Shown: piece after piece, positions 15,616-24,096 of the stretch
How the letters are laid out: each line of letters starts with the position of its first letter
Numbering within the stretch: the stretch's first letter is position 1
Origin: an uncultured Lachnospiraceae bacterium
Lineage (GTDB): Bacteria; Bacillota; Clostridia; Lachnospirales; Lachnospiraceae
Direction of reading: 5' to 3'
Length of the DNA: 64,000 nt
Assembly: GCA_910586015.1 (NCBI GenBank)
Contig: CAJUGJ010000005.1
Coordinates: 82,266-146,265 of the forward strand
The notes under the pieces: model-generated
The model's database searches: none
Seen by the model: only the letters and a program-made list of their open reading frames with translations
Told to the model about the DNA's origin: nothing
Position numbers and translations under genes: made by a program

Positions 15616-17738
15616 TTAATAGTAGGTTTATTATGTTTGACTTTTTGTAATATACTATCTGTCACTGTTGGGAGAGTTTCTGTAACAACACAAAAATTTG
15701 TACTACTACAGGAATTTCCAATGGTTTCTCTCTCTGCATTGACAGGTGTAATTACTACTCTAAGAAATTGTCCAATATCCTCTTTGGTTGGAGTATAATA
15801 AGGAGTAACCGCTCCTGAAATAGAAGAAAATTCTCCGTCCACAGAATCACTTTTTTGCCATTCATATGTTACATAACATTTTTTATTACTTTCAGAGAAA
15901 TAGTCAAATTGAGCATGAAGTAGAGCACCAACATAAGGGCGTTCACTTACTGCGACATTGCGAATCCAATCACCATGATAAGAAAAGGTAAGTTCGTCTA
16001 ACCAAAAAGTATTCTGTTTGGAGGTAATTTCAAAAGTTAAAGTTAAGGTATCTTCTAAAATTACACTAGAAGGAAACGAAAGTTCATAAGATGTTAAGTG
16101 ATTAGACTGAACAGAAAGAGGCTTACTTTGTGATAATAGTGTTCCTTTTGCATTGAAAAGTTTTGCAGTAATGGAAAACGATCCACAGGCAGAAAAATGA
16201 ACGGTATTAATCTGTGAAAGGTAATCCAGAACCTCTATATTTTCAAAAGAGATCTGACCAGTAGAATCCTCCGAAGAACAAGTAAATTCCAATGCAGTTC
16301 CCAAAGACATATTTTCCGCCTTCTGTTCTTGGTCAGGAGCTTTTTTAGAACAAGTAAACCCAGTTATTGTAATATCAGTATAATTTGAAATTCCATCTGC
16401 ATTTTCAATCAGACGTTGATTAGCAGGAGTAATTCCTACAAGTCTCATTCCCTCTTTTACGTATATATTTTTGCTCATATATTCCCATATAAGTCCACTT
16501 CTAGCATTTTCTAACATCACCAAAGAGATCCCTTTATCAATTCCTAAATAATCTTTCATAATTTTAGGAGAATCACCTTCTAAATTATAAGCGTCTACTA
16601 AACCATAAGTTCCAATGACATCTTCCATACCATAATAATAAGAAATCGCATTGGAAACCGATTCGGGATCAAACGGAGCAGAACCTATTGCACCACAAAA
16701 GGCAACTGTGCCATCATTGCGATTGTCAGGATTCGCACCATATCCCCCATTATAACCATTTGGACCGTCGCAGGCTGAAAGACCCCAAGAATTTTCTCCA
16801 AAAGTTTTAAAAACACTAGAAGTATCAATACAAAACTGTCGAGCCTGTAATGTGGCAAAGGTAGAGTTGGCATACCAATCTGTCCCAAGATTGTCTACTG
16901 TATTTTTTAATGGAAACCAAGCATGGGAATATTGATGGGTAAATAAAGAGTTGGCAGGAGACATAATATAAGATGGCATACCAATCCAAAGATTTTTTTG
17001 ACGATTGATCTGATAGAGCATATCAGATGGAACAGGATGTGTTTCGGATGCTGCACTTAAAAAATATAGCATTAATTGTTCTGCATATACTCCCCAACTT
17101 CCAGTATGATATCCTTTTTCAGGAAGATATTCCATATAAAATTGGTTTGTATCTGGATTGCGATACCATTCCCAGTTGACACGTAAATAAAGTTGCTTGG
17201 CAAGTTCTTTGATTTCTCCACCGAAATATTCTCCTGCAAATAAAGCTCCACTTATGGCAATTCCTGTATCAATAACAGAAACTTCACAAGTTCCATAGCG
17301 TTTTGCAGTCTGCATATCTAAAAAATGATAAAAAAATCCCTCTTCTTGTTCCGCATTTTCTAATAGGGTATGTAAAGTCAGTTCTGCACGTTCCTTTGCC
17401 TCTTGCTCTGAAATATATCCACGGTATTCTCCAATGGCACAGCCTGCAAGAGCATAGCCTACAGATGCAACAGAACACATAGAAGGATTGCTACTACGAT
17501 CTAATACAAGCCCATAGCCATGACTATCAGGATTCGTATTTGTATTTTCCCAAAGAAAACGAAAACAGGCTTCTTCCTCCTGTTCCATGATAGAAGAAGT
17601 AATAGTTTCTACAGGATAGACAAATTTGGCGGGTTTTTTAAAGTTTAAACTTTTTTGAAAAACAAACAAAAGAATGACTACTCCTATAATAAGGACACCT
17701 GTTATAATCAAATATAATCTAAAAGATTTTTTTTGCAT
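15612..17738 (-). CDS. Membrane-anchored GH144-type endo-beta-1,2-glucanase with C-terminal modules
   Basis: The first 30 residues hold one membrane span (LYLIITGVLIIGVVILLFVF), giving an anchored, outward-facing protein. Residues about 45-430 form an alpha/alpha-barrel of the Glycoamylase (PF10091) family: GYALAGCAIGEYRGYIS, FFYHFLDMQTAKRYGTCEVSVIDT, WYRNPDTNQFYMEY, QYSHAWFP, GLSACDGPNGYNGGYGA and YNLEGDSP. This is the GH144 endo-beta-1,2-glucanase type. Residues about 440-590 look like a beta-sandwich carbohydrate-binding module. About 595-690 is Ig-like (VTYEWQKSDSVDGEFSSISGA). At 708 residues it is far longer than the bare catalytic domain. It probably cuts beta-1,2-glucan at the cell surface to feed the importer genes. 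It shares an operon with the LacI gene upstream (21-base gap). Confidence 0.8.
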   Translation of the reverse strand: MQKKSFRLYLIITGVLIIGVVILLFVFQKSLNFKKPAKFVYPVETITSSIMEQEEEACFRFLWENTNTNPDSHGYGLVLDRSSNPSMCSVASVGYALAGCAIGEYRGYISEQEAKERAELTLHTLLENAEQEEGFFYHFLDMQTAKRYGTCEVSVIDTGIAISGALFAGEYFGGEIKELAKQLYLRVNWEWYRNPDTNQFYMEYLPEKGYHTGSWGVYAEQLMLYFLSAASETHPVPSDMLYQINRQKNLWIGMPSYIMSPANSLFTHQYSHAWFPLKNTVDNLGTDWYANSTFATLQARQFCIDTSSVFKTFGENSWGLSACDGPNGYNGGYGANPDNRNDGTVAFCGAIGSAPFDPESVSNAISYYYGMEDVIGTYGLVDAYNLEGDSPKIMKDYLGIDKGISLVMLENARSGLIWEYMSKNIYVKEGMRLVGITPANQRLIENADGISNYTDITITGFTCSKKAPDQEQKAENMSLGTALEFTCSSEDSTGQISFENIEVLDYLSQINTVHFSACGSFSITAKLFNAKGTLLSQSKPLSVQSNHLTSYELSFPSSVILEDTLTLTFEITSKQNTFWLDELTFSYHGDWIRNVAVSERPYVGALLHAQFDYFSESNKKCYVTYEWQKSDSVDGEFSSISGAVTPYYTPTKEDIGQFLRVVITPVNAERETIGNSCSSTNFCVVTETLPTVTDSILQKVKHNKPTIN

Positions 17739-17759
17739 AGTTATACCCTTTCTTTAAAG

Positions 17760-18788
17760 TTATTTATAGACAGGAGCTAAACTACAAGAACCCCGTTTTA
17801 ACAAAACAGCCTGATATGTAATATGTTCATTTTTTCCTGTTCCATTGATTAAATCAAATAATAGATTAATACTAGAAAGTGCCATATCAATTCCGGGTTG
17901 AGAAATTGTATCAAGAGAAGGATTAAAGTATTCCGCTGTTTCAATTCCATCAAAACCAATAATAGAAACATCCTCAGGAATTCTTCGCCCAGAAGTAAGA
18001 GCTGCCTTTGCACACCCAATAGCAATCGTATCTGCTCCAGCAAAAATTCCAGTCACATCTTTATGTTTACTAAATAAACGATTCATAGCAGAATAGCCTG
18101 AACTAGGGGTATATTCACAATCACCTACCAAAGAAGGATCAAACTTTAATCCGGCTTGAAGAAGTGCCTCTTCATATCCTTTTAAACGCATATTCCCCGT
18201 AGTATTTGGTACAAAAGGGCTCTTTGCTAAAAATACAATCTTGGTATGTCCTAAAGAAAGTAGATAATCAGTAGCTTTTTTAGATTCTTTGACTTCGTCA
18301 ATTACAACCGAAGAAAAAAACTCTGAGTTTTGTTTTTCCGCTAAAGTAATTGTAGTTAGAACACAGGGAATATTTAAGCGAATTAATTCTTCTTCGGGAT
18401 GGTTATAAGTTCCGCCCATAAAGATAATTCCACAGATTTTTTTAGACATAATTAATTCCATTGCCACATCTAATTCGTTTGTTTCATCATCTACTTGCTG
18501 AATAATTAAAGAATATCGTCTAAGGTTGACTTGTCTTTGGATTTCTTTCATCATATCTGCAAAAAAGGGATTGGAGATTCCTTTAACAAGTAATGCAATA
18601 TTCTGTGTTTGACTTACCTTTAAATTTCTAGCATTGGAGTTTGGAATATAGTGATATTTTGAGGCAATATCTAAGATCTTTTTTTTCGTTTCTTCATTTA
18701 TAGTTCCAGAATTATTTAACGCTCTAGATACCGTAGCAATTCCAACATCAGCAAGTCTTGCAATATCCTTTATTGTGATATTTCCCAT
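17760..18788 (-). CDS. LacI-family transcriptional repressor of the beta-1,2-glucan locus
   Basis: The 342-residue protein has the LacI helix-turn-helix at the N-terminus (TIKDIARLADVGIATVSRALN, NSGTINEETKKKIL, and the hinge-helix NARNLK). A periplasmic-binding-like sensor domain follows, ending in VSIIGFDGIETAEYFNPSLDTISQP, the usual C-terminal effector-domain pattern. It is transcribed away from the phosphorylase operon and together with the anchored glucanase. Palindromes of LacI/CcpA type lie in the 375-base divergent region. The probable inducer is a sophorooligosaccharide or sophorose, by analogy with other LacI-controlled sugar loci; this is inference. Confidence 0.88.
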   Translation of the reverse strand: MGNITIKDIARLADVGIATVSRALNNSGTINEETKKKILDIASKYHYIPNSNARNLKVSQTQNIALLVKGISNPFFADMMKEIQRQVNLRRYSLIIQQVDDETNELDVAMELIMSKKICGIIFMGGTYNHPEEELIRLNIPCVLTTITLAEKQNSEFFSSVVIDEVKESKKATDYLLSLGHTKIVFLAKSPFVPNTTGNMRLKGYEEALLQAGLKFDPSLVGDCEYTPSSGYSAMNRLFSKHKDVTGIFAGADTIAIGCAKAALTSGRRIPEDVSIIGFDGIETAEYFNPSLDTISQPGIDMALSSINLLFDLINGTGKNEHITYQAVLLKRGSCSLAPVYK

Positions 18789-18821
18789 AAGAAATTACCC
18801 CCATAGTGAAAAAAAGTTCTA

Positions 18822-18857
18822 TAGAAATAAAAAAACTCATAAAATTTTTTATTTCTA
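18822..18857 (-). repeat. Inverted repeat at the 5' end of the lacI-type mRNA
   Basis: A perfect 13-pair inverted repeat (18822-18834 with 18845-18857) with a 10-base loop lies just downstream of the predicted start of the minus-strand transcript. It could stabilise the mRNA 5' end. It is AT-only apart from one G-C pair, so its strength is modest. Confidence 0.5.
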
Positions 18858-18863
18858 CAAAAT

Positions 18864-18892
18864 AGTGTAGCATATTATTCCAATAAAAGCAA
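18864..18892 (-). promoter_or_regulatory. Predicted promoter for lacI-type repressor and anchored glucanase
   Basis: Read on the minus strand, TTGCTT (18892-18887) and TACACT (18869-18864) are 17 bases apart, about 80 bases before the repressor start. A LacI-type palindrome lies upstream at 18924-18939. Confidence 0.5.
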
Positions 18893-18923
18893 TAAAAAAT
18901 AAAAATAATAAGTAAAATAAAGT

Positions 18924-18939
18924 ATGGAAACGTTTCCTT
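18924..18939. promoter_or_regulatory. LacI/CcpA-like operator palindrome 1
   Basis: The 12-base palindrome GGAAACGTTTCC (18926-18937) has the central CG typical of LacI-family operators and cre sites. The flanking A/T at 18924 and 18939 extends the symmetry with one mismatch between. It lies about 32 bases upstream of the repressor gene's predicted -35. Binding by the local repressor or by CcpA cannot be told apart by sequence. Confidence 0.65.
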
Positions 18940-19063
18940 ATAATGTTTCTTAAAATTAAAAAAATAACAATAGAAAAGAATAGAATTTTTATTATAATAG
19001 GATATTTGACTAAAAACAGTATTCGAAAACAAAATTGTATTGTGTAATTTTTTTATTTTAATA

Positions 19064-19092
19064 TTGACAAACAGAAAAATATGAAGTATGAT
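19064..19092 (+). promoter_or_regulatory. Sigma-A promoter of the beta-1,2-glucan operon
   Basis: TTGACA at 19064-19069 and TATGAT at 19087-19092 are separated by 17 bases, a near-consensus promoter. The predicted start near 19099 lies just before operator 2, so a bound repressor would block early elongation or open-complex formation. Confidence 0.8.
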
Positions 19093-19114
19093 AAACAAAG
19101 AAACAGAAGTTATG

Positions 19115-19128
19115 TGGAAACATTTCCA
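19115..19128. promoter_or_regulatory. LacI/CcpA-like operator palindrome 2
   Basis: TGGAAACATTTCCA is a 14-base palindrome broken only at its centre (CA instead of CG). It shares GGAAAC and TTTCC with operator 1, about 190 bases away, and lies about 16 bases after the predicted transcription start. Placement immediately downstream of the promoter suits repression. Confidence 0.65.
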
Positions 19129-19164
19129 TAAATTTCATTCGGATTCATGTGGAGGAAGCTAAGG

Positions 19165-22100
19165 ATGTTATTAGAACAAAAAACAAAGAAGCTCCGATTT
19201 TGTAAACAAAGTATGGAATTTACCTTTTTACCAGATGGTGATATTTTTGAGTTTATGAGTGGTTCGGTTCTTATAAATCAATTTCAAGGAAATTCTGTAG
19301 ATGGTTCTGCTAATAATATTTATTTAAGAATCTATCAAAATGAAGAAGATACAGTAATTAGTCATGTTATTCCACTTTTAGGAAGAACATCAAAAAGTCA
19401 ATTATTTCTCAGACCAAATCAGGCATTATACTTTCGTGGAACAGTAGAAGAAATTACATATGAAGTAGCATTTTTACCAACTGATAACCAAACTTGGTTT
19501 TGGAGAGTAAATTTACAGGGAAAAGATATCACTTGTGATCTACTCTATGGACAAGATATTTCTTTAGCAGACAAAGGTGGTGTACTTTCCAATGAATTGT
19601 ATATCAGTCAGTACTTAGATCACCATATTTTATCTGGAGAACATGGAATGGTAGTATGTTCCAGACAAAACCAAGCACAGGGAGGAAAGTTTTTATATCT
19701 TCAACAGGGAGCATTAACTTCTAATATTATCAGATATTCTACCGATGAAATGCAGTTTTTTGGAAAGAGTTATAAACAAACTGGTATTCCAGAAATTTTC
19801 TACAAAGATTTAGAGAATATAAATTATCAATATGAACTTTCCTATACTGCATTACAGACAGAAAAGATGGTATTAGATGGAGAAAAAACAGTTGTATTTT
19901 ATGGATGTTTCCAACCAGATCATAGAGAGGCTGTCAGTAAATTAGAGTACCAAGAGGAGATAAAAGCTGCTTATGAAGAAGCACTTTTACAAGAAAAGAA
20001 AGAAGAAGAAATTAAATTAACCAGAACAGAGATAAAATCAGAGTTTGGATCTTTATATTCTTCACCAACATTTACGACAGAAGAAAAGAATATATATTTT
20101 CCAATTAGAAGTTTAGAGGAAAAAAAGGAAGAAGTTCTACTCTCCTGTTTTGCAGATGATTGTAGACATATTGTATTTCAGGAAAAAGAACTGTTAGTGG
20201 AACGACCACATGGAAATATTGTTACAACCCTGATTGATGAAGATAAATTTGAAAAGCCACTGATTACCTCAACTCATTATATGTATGGATTTTTTAATGG
20301 TCAGATTACGGTTGGAAATACAAACATGAATAAGATGATTTCCGTAAACAGAGGATTATTAAATATCCAAAAAAATACTGGACAGAGAATTTATATAAAG
20401 ATTGGAAATACATTTCGGATTTTAGCACTTCCAGCTGCTTTTGAATTAGGTTTGAACTATTCGAAATGGTATTACAAAATAGAAGATGATCTTTTAACTA
20501 TTACAAGCTTTGCAAATGCAGAGGATACCAGCTTGGAATTAAAAGTAGCTTCAAAATTAAATAGAGCGTATGAATTTTTAATCACAAATCAATTAGTAAT
20601 GGGAGAACATGAATTTCAAGCTCCTTGTACAATGAAACAAGAAAAAGACAGTATTGTATTAGGAGTTGTAGAGGGTTCTGCCGCTTTTGGTATCTATCCA
20701 AAATTAAGCTATCGAATTATCTGGTCAGGTGCCTCTTTTGAAGTAAGTGATGATAGAGTATTTTTTTCCGATGATACTGTCAGAAATGGGACACTTCTTA
20801 CATTAAAAACAACCACAGATCAGTTTAGACTTTGTATAAGGGGAAGTTTAGAACATGAACCAGATAACAATATAGTGTGGTCAGAGCCAGAAGAAGAATA
20901 TCAAAAATATTTGAACTTTTACAATAAATTTTTAGGTGAACTGTCATTACAAATCAAGTCAGATGAAAAAACAGAACAAGAAGTAACAAGACTTTCTAAG
21001 ATTACTTTTTGGTATTTACATAATGCACTGGTACACTTTGCTGTACCTCATGGATTAGAACAAAGTGGTGGTGCTGCATGGGGAACAAGGGATGTCTGTC
21101 AAGGACCAATGGAGCTGTTTTTAACAACAGGATATTATGCTTTGGCAAGAACTGTACTCTTAAAATTATTTGCTCATCAAAATCAAAATGGAGAATGGCC
21201 TCAGTGGTTTATGTTTGACAAATATCCATATTATGCAGGCGACTGTCATGGAGATGTTGTATTCTGGCCATTAAAGGCAATGGGAGATTATTTAAAACAG
21301 GGAAAGGATCTCTCTATTTTAAAAGAGCCAATAGGATATTTAGATGGACAAGAGGAAACAATTTTAGAACATTTAAAGAGAGCTTTTTCTGCCATTGAAG
21401 AAAGATATTTATATGATACAGCGCTTATTTCCTACGCGGGAGGAGATTGGGATGATACCTTACAACCTGCTGATCCCGCAATGAAAGAAAAGTTAGTCAG
21501 TGCATGGACACAGGCTTTGGCATATCAGACTTTGTTAGAATTAGGATGTCAGTTAAAAGGATTTGATTCTTCGTTCGGAGAAAGGTTAATCCATGCAGCC
21601 CATAATATTGGAAAGGATTTTAACCGTTATTTGTGCAAAGATGGAGTAATTGCAGGATTTGCTTATTTTGAGGATTCAGAAAATGTGAAGTATATGCTGC
21701 ATCCAAGCGATAGAGAAACAGGAATTTCCTATCGGCTGCTTCCACTTACAAGAAGTATTATTGCAAACTTAGCAAAACCAGAACAAAAAGATAAGAATTT
21801 ATGTTTGATTGAAGAACATCTTGCTTGTCCAGATGGAATCCGTTTAATGGATCATCCAGCGAGATATGAAGGCGGAGTTAGCAAATATTTTATGAGAGCG
21901 GAACAGGCAGCGAATGTAGGGCGTGAGATAAGTTTACAATATGTACATGCCCATATTCGATATATTCAGGCACTAGCAGCAGCAGGAGAAGCAGAAAAAG
22001 CATGGAAAGGACTTCTTATGGTGCTTCCAGCGAGATTATCTGATACAGTACCAAATGCAGAGTATCGCCAGAGCAATGCCTATTTTTCTAGTTCAGAAGG

Positions 22101-22521
22101 AGCGTATCATGACAGATATGAATATCAGCTTCAATTTGAACGACTACGGCAAGGAACGATTGGTGTAAAAGGAGGATGGAGAATCTATTCCAGCGGTCCC
22201 GGAATTTATTTGACAAGATGGATCGCAGATATTTTAGGAATTCGTTTTGAACAGGATAGACTTGGACTAGATCCAATGCTTATAAAGGAACTTTCCGGAC
22301 TTGAAGTTTCCTTCCATTTTGACTCTATTCCGATTAAAATTCAGTATCTTGCAGATCAAAATAAGAAAGGGGGAATCCAAATTTTTGCAGGAAAAAGAGA
22401 GCTTTCTGGAGAAAAAATGGAAAATCTATATCGACAGGGAGGACTTTGGTTAAAGAAAGAGGAACTTATCACACTTTCTGAAAACGGAAAGAAACAGATA
22501 AATTTAACGGTACTTTATTGA
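19165..22521 (+). CDS. 1,2-beta-oligoglucan phosphorylase (GH94)
   Basis: The enzyme splits beta-1,2-linked glucooligosaccharides with phosphate, giving glucose 1-phosphate and a shortened chain in the cytoplasm. At 1118 residues it is the size of the characterised Listeria and Lachnoclostridium enzymes. N-terminal beta-rich domains (about 1-600) precede an alpha/alpha-barrel with family motifs: GGAAWGTRDVCQGPMELFLTTGYY, NGEWPQWF, GDCHGDVVFWPLKAMGDY, and GGDWDDTLQP at residues 759-768 with the likely general-acid Asp. It has no signal peptide. An in-frame ATG at 19147 precedes the GGAGGA site, so 19165 is the preferred start. It is first in the operon, behind a strong promoter and an operator. 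Cellobiose-type GH94 specificity is less likely given the GH144 genes beside it. Confidence 0.88.
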   Translation: MLLEQKTKKLRFCKQSMEFTFLPDGDIFEFMSGSVLINQFQGNSVDGSANNIYLRIYQNEEDTVISHVIPLLGRTSKSQLFLRPNQALYFRGTVEEITYEVAFLPTDNQTWFWRVNLQGKDITCDLLYGQDISLADKGGVLSNELYISQYLDHHILSGEHGMVVCSRQNQAQGGKFLYLQQGALTSNIIRYSTDEMQFFGKSYKQTGIPEIFYKDLENINYQYELSYTALQTEKMVLDGEKTVVFYGCFQPDHREAVSKLEYQEEIKAAYEEALLQEKKEEEIKLTRTEIKSEFGSLYSSPTFTTEEKNIYFPIRSLEEKKEEVLLSCFADDCRHIVFQEKELLVERPHGNIVTTLIDEDKFEKPLITSTHYMYGFFNGQITVGNTNMNKMISVNRGLLNIQKNTGQRIYIKIGNTFRILALPAAFELGLNYSKWYYKIEDDLLTITSFANAEDTSLELKVASKLNRAYEFLITNQLVMGEHEFQAPCTMKQEKDSIVLGVVEGSAAFGIYPKLSYRIIWSGASFEVSDDRVFFSDDTVRNGTLLTLKTTTDQFRLCIRGSLEHEPDNNIVWSEPEEEYQKYLNFYNKFLGELSLQIKSDEKTEQEVTRLSKITFWYLHNALVHFAVPHGLEQSGGAAWGTRDVCQGPMELFLTTGYYALARTVLLKLFAHQNQNGEWPQWFMFDKYPYYAGDCHGDVVFWPLKAMGDYLKQGKDLSILKEPIGYLDGQEETILEHLKRAFSAIEERYLYDTALISYAGGDWDDTLQPADPAMKEKLVSAWTQALAYQTLLELGCQLKGFDSSFGERLIHAAHNIGKDFNRYLCKDGVIAGFAYFEDSENVKYMLHPSDRETGISYRLLPLTRSIIANLAKPEQKDKNLCLIEEHLACPDGIRLMDHPARYEGGVSKYFMRAEQAANVGREISLQYVHAHIRYIQALAAAGEAEKAWKGLLMVLPARLSDTVPNAEYRQSNAYFSSSEGAYHDRYEYQLQFERLRQGTIGVKGGWRIYSSGPGIYLTRWIADILGIRFEQDRLGLDPMLIKELSGLEVSFHFDSIPIKIQYLADQNKKGGIQIFAGKRELSGEKMENLYRQGGLWLKKEELITLSENGKKQINLTVLY

Positions 22522-22559
22522 TTTATGTTGTCCAAAATTGGAGGAATTAGGAGGAGAAT

Positions 22560-23984
22560 ATGAAGAAACAAAAAAAGGTATTGGCAATTTTATTATGTAT
22601 GGTTTTAGTAGTATTAACAGGCTGTAAAACAAGTGAGGAAGAAAAAAAGCCAGATTCATCAAAAACAGAGCAAAATAATCAAAACCAAAATGATACGCAA
22701 AAGGAACAGATTACACTAACTTATGCTTCTTGGGCACTTGGAACAGAAGAAGACAATAATTTGGAACGCCGTATGATTGCAGAATATGAAGCTACTCATT
22801 CTAATATTAAGATTAAGATTGCAGAAGATATTATTTCTGCTGGAAGCTGGGAAGATGCTTTAGCAACAGCAGCAGCAGGCGGATCGCTTCCTGATGTAGC
22901 CCTAATCGGTGGACTTCCGGGTGCAGTAGCAAAGGAATGGGCGTTAGATGTTTCTGAATATACGAAAAACGATACAGAATGGAACAATGTTCCAGAATCT
23001 TTAAGAGAATCTGGAATATTCGGAGGAAAACAATTTGGTCTTCCTTCTGCAATGCACTTAGCTGGAATGTTTGTTAATAAAGATCTTTTTGAAGCACAAA
23101 ATGTAGAACCATTGTCTTATGGCTATACATTAGAGGACTTAGAACGTACGGTAGCAGCGATGAGTGCTCCAGCAAATGGTGTAGTAGCTCTTAAAAATGC
23201 GGATATTGTAGACTGGTATCCAGCGGTAAAAAATTCCTCATTAGGATGGTTTACCTATGATGGAAAAGAAGTACATTTAAATGATGCTTCCTTTATCGAT
23301 GCTGTAAAATATTCTCTTTTCTTAAATAACAGTGGTTATACTTTTGAGGGATTGACAACAGATCAAAGAAGCAATTTTGGTGTAGAATCTGATTGGGAAG
23401 CATGGAATGCTGGAAAAGTAGCAATGTGCTATGATGCAACTTATGCCTGCGATTCTTTAGCAAAGGAACGTTCTTTTACTTCAGAATTTATTGGTCTTCC
23501 AAACGGAAAATTAGTCATTATACCAGACTATCAGTTTATTGGAAAAACAACAAAACATCCACAAGAAGCTTATGATTTTGCTAAATTTATGAGTTATGGC
23601 AAGGAAGGTATTTTAAAACGGTTAGAAATTGTAGAAGCAAATGAAGGAATTAACTGGGTTGCACTTCCATTAAATTCAGATAGTGAAATTGTCGACAAAT
23701 ATTTTGCAAACTTCCCAGTCGAAGGAGTAAAAACAGCTTATGAAGCTATGGCTGGAAACACGATAGTAGAAGCTTATAAATTTACTCCAGGATACACAAA
23801 CGCAAGATGGAATGCCTTAACTGGAATTAAGGCAGGAGAATCGGATAATGCTACGATTGCAGAAGTAATTACTGCTTGTAGAAATGGTTCTTTAAATATT
23901 GATGATTACGCAGAACAATTAAATAAACTAGCAAATCAGTATATCAGTGAGGAAGCAGCAATTATTGATGAAGTAACCAAATAA
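22560..23984 (+). CDS. Sugar-binding lipoprotein of an ABC importer (family 1 SBP)
   Basis: The 474-residue product has a lipoprotein signal peptide (KKVLAILLCMVLVVLTGCKT, lipobox LTGC, Cys near residue 21). A Lys/Glu/Asn/Gln-rich linker follows to about residue 48, then a solute-binding domain (ITLTYASWALGTEEDNNLERRMIAEYEATHSNIKIKI at its start, given in part). It lies 38 bases after the GH94 phosphorylase with a GGAGGAG ribosome binding site. It most likely delivers beta-1,2-glucooligosaccharides to one of the two downstream permease pairs. A strong hairpin follows the gene, which would raise its level relative to the membrane genes behind it, as is usual for binding proteins. Confidence 0.88.
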   Translation: MKKQKKVLAILLCMVLVVLTGCKTSEEEKKPDSSKTEQNNQNQNDTQKEQITLTYASWALGTEEDNNLERRMIAEYEATHSNIKIKIAEDIISAGSWEDALATAAAGGSLPDVALIGGLPGAVAKEWALDVSEYTKNDTEWNNVPESLRESGIFGGKQFGLPSAMHLAGMFVNKDLFEAQNVEPLSYGYTLEDLERTVAAMSAPANGVVALKNADIVDWYPAVKNSSLGWFTYDGKEVHLNDASFIDAVKYSLFLNNSGYTFEGLTTDQRSNFGVESDWEAWNAGKVAMCYDATYACDSLAKERSFTSEFIGLPNGKLVIIPDYQFIGKTTKHPQEAYDFAKFMSYGKEGILKRLEIVEANEGINWVALPLNSDSEIVDKYFANFPVEGVKTAYEAMAGNTIVEAYKFTPGYTNARWNALTGIKAGESDNATIAEVITACRNGSLNIDDYAEQLNKLANQYISEEAAIIDEVTK

Positions 23985-24031
23985 GTTAAGTCCGAAAAAT
24001 ATCTGCAAAAAGCAGGATAGAGAAAACGGCG

Positions 24032-24077
24032 ATTTGGGGCTGTTGCACGGACTTCGTGTAACAGCCCCAAATTTTTA
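24032..24077 (+). terminator. Terminator-like hairpin inside the sugar operon
   Basis: Arms 24032-24049 and 24055-24072 form an 18-position stem (ATTTGGGGCTGTTGCACG with its complement, one G-T pair) with a 5-base loop, then a T run to 24076. It lies between the binding-lipoprotein gene and the next same-strand gene. I see no obvious new promoter between it and position 24097, so it probably acts as a partial terminator. Confidence 0.8.
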
Positions 24078-24096
24078 AGGCAAAGAGGTATGGTCT

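Noticed and set aside
18822..18857. Rho-independent terminator
   Set aside because: It lies at the start of the repressor transcript, is almost purely A-T, and lacks a GC-rich stem.
19147..22521. Cyclic beta-1,2-glucan synthase, which also contains a GH94-type domain
   Set aside because: There is no glycosyltransferase or multi-span region, and length and N-terminal domains fit the phosphorylase.
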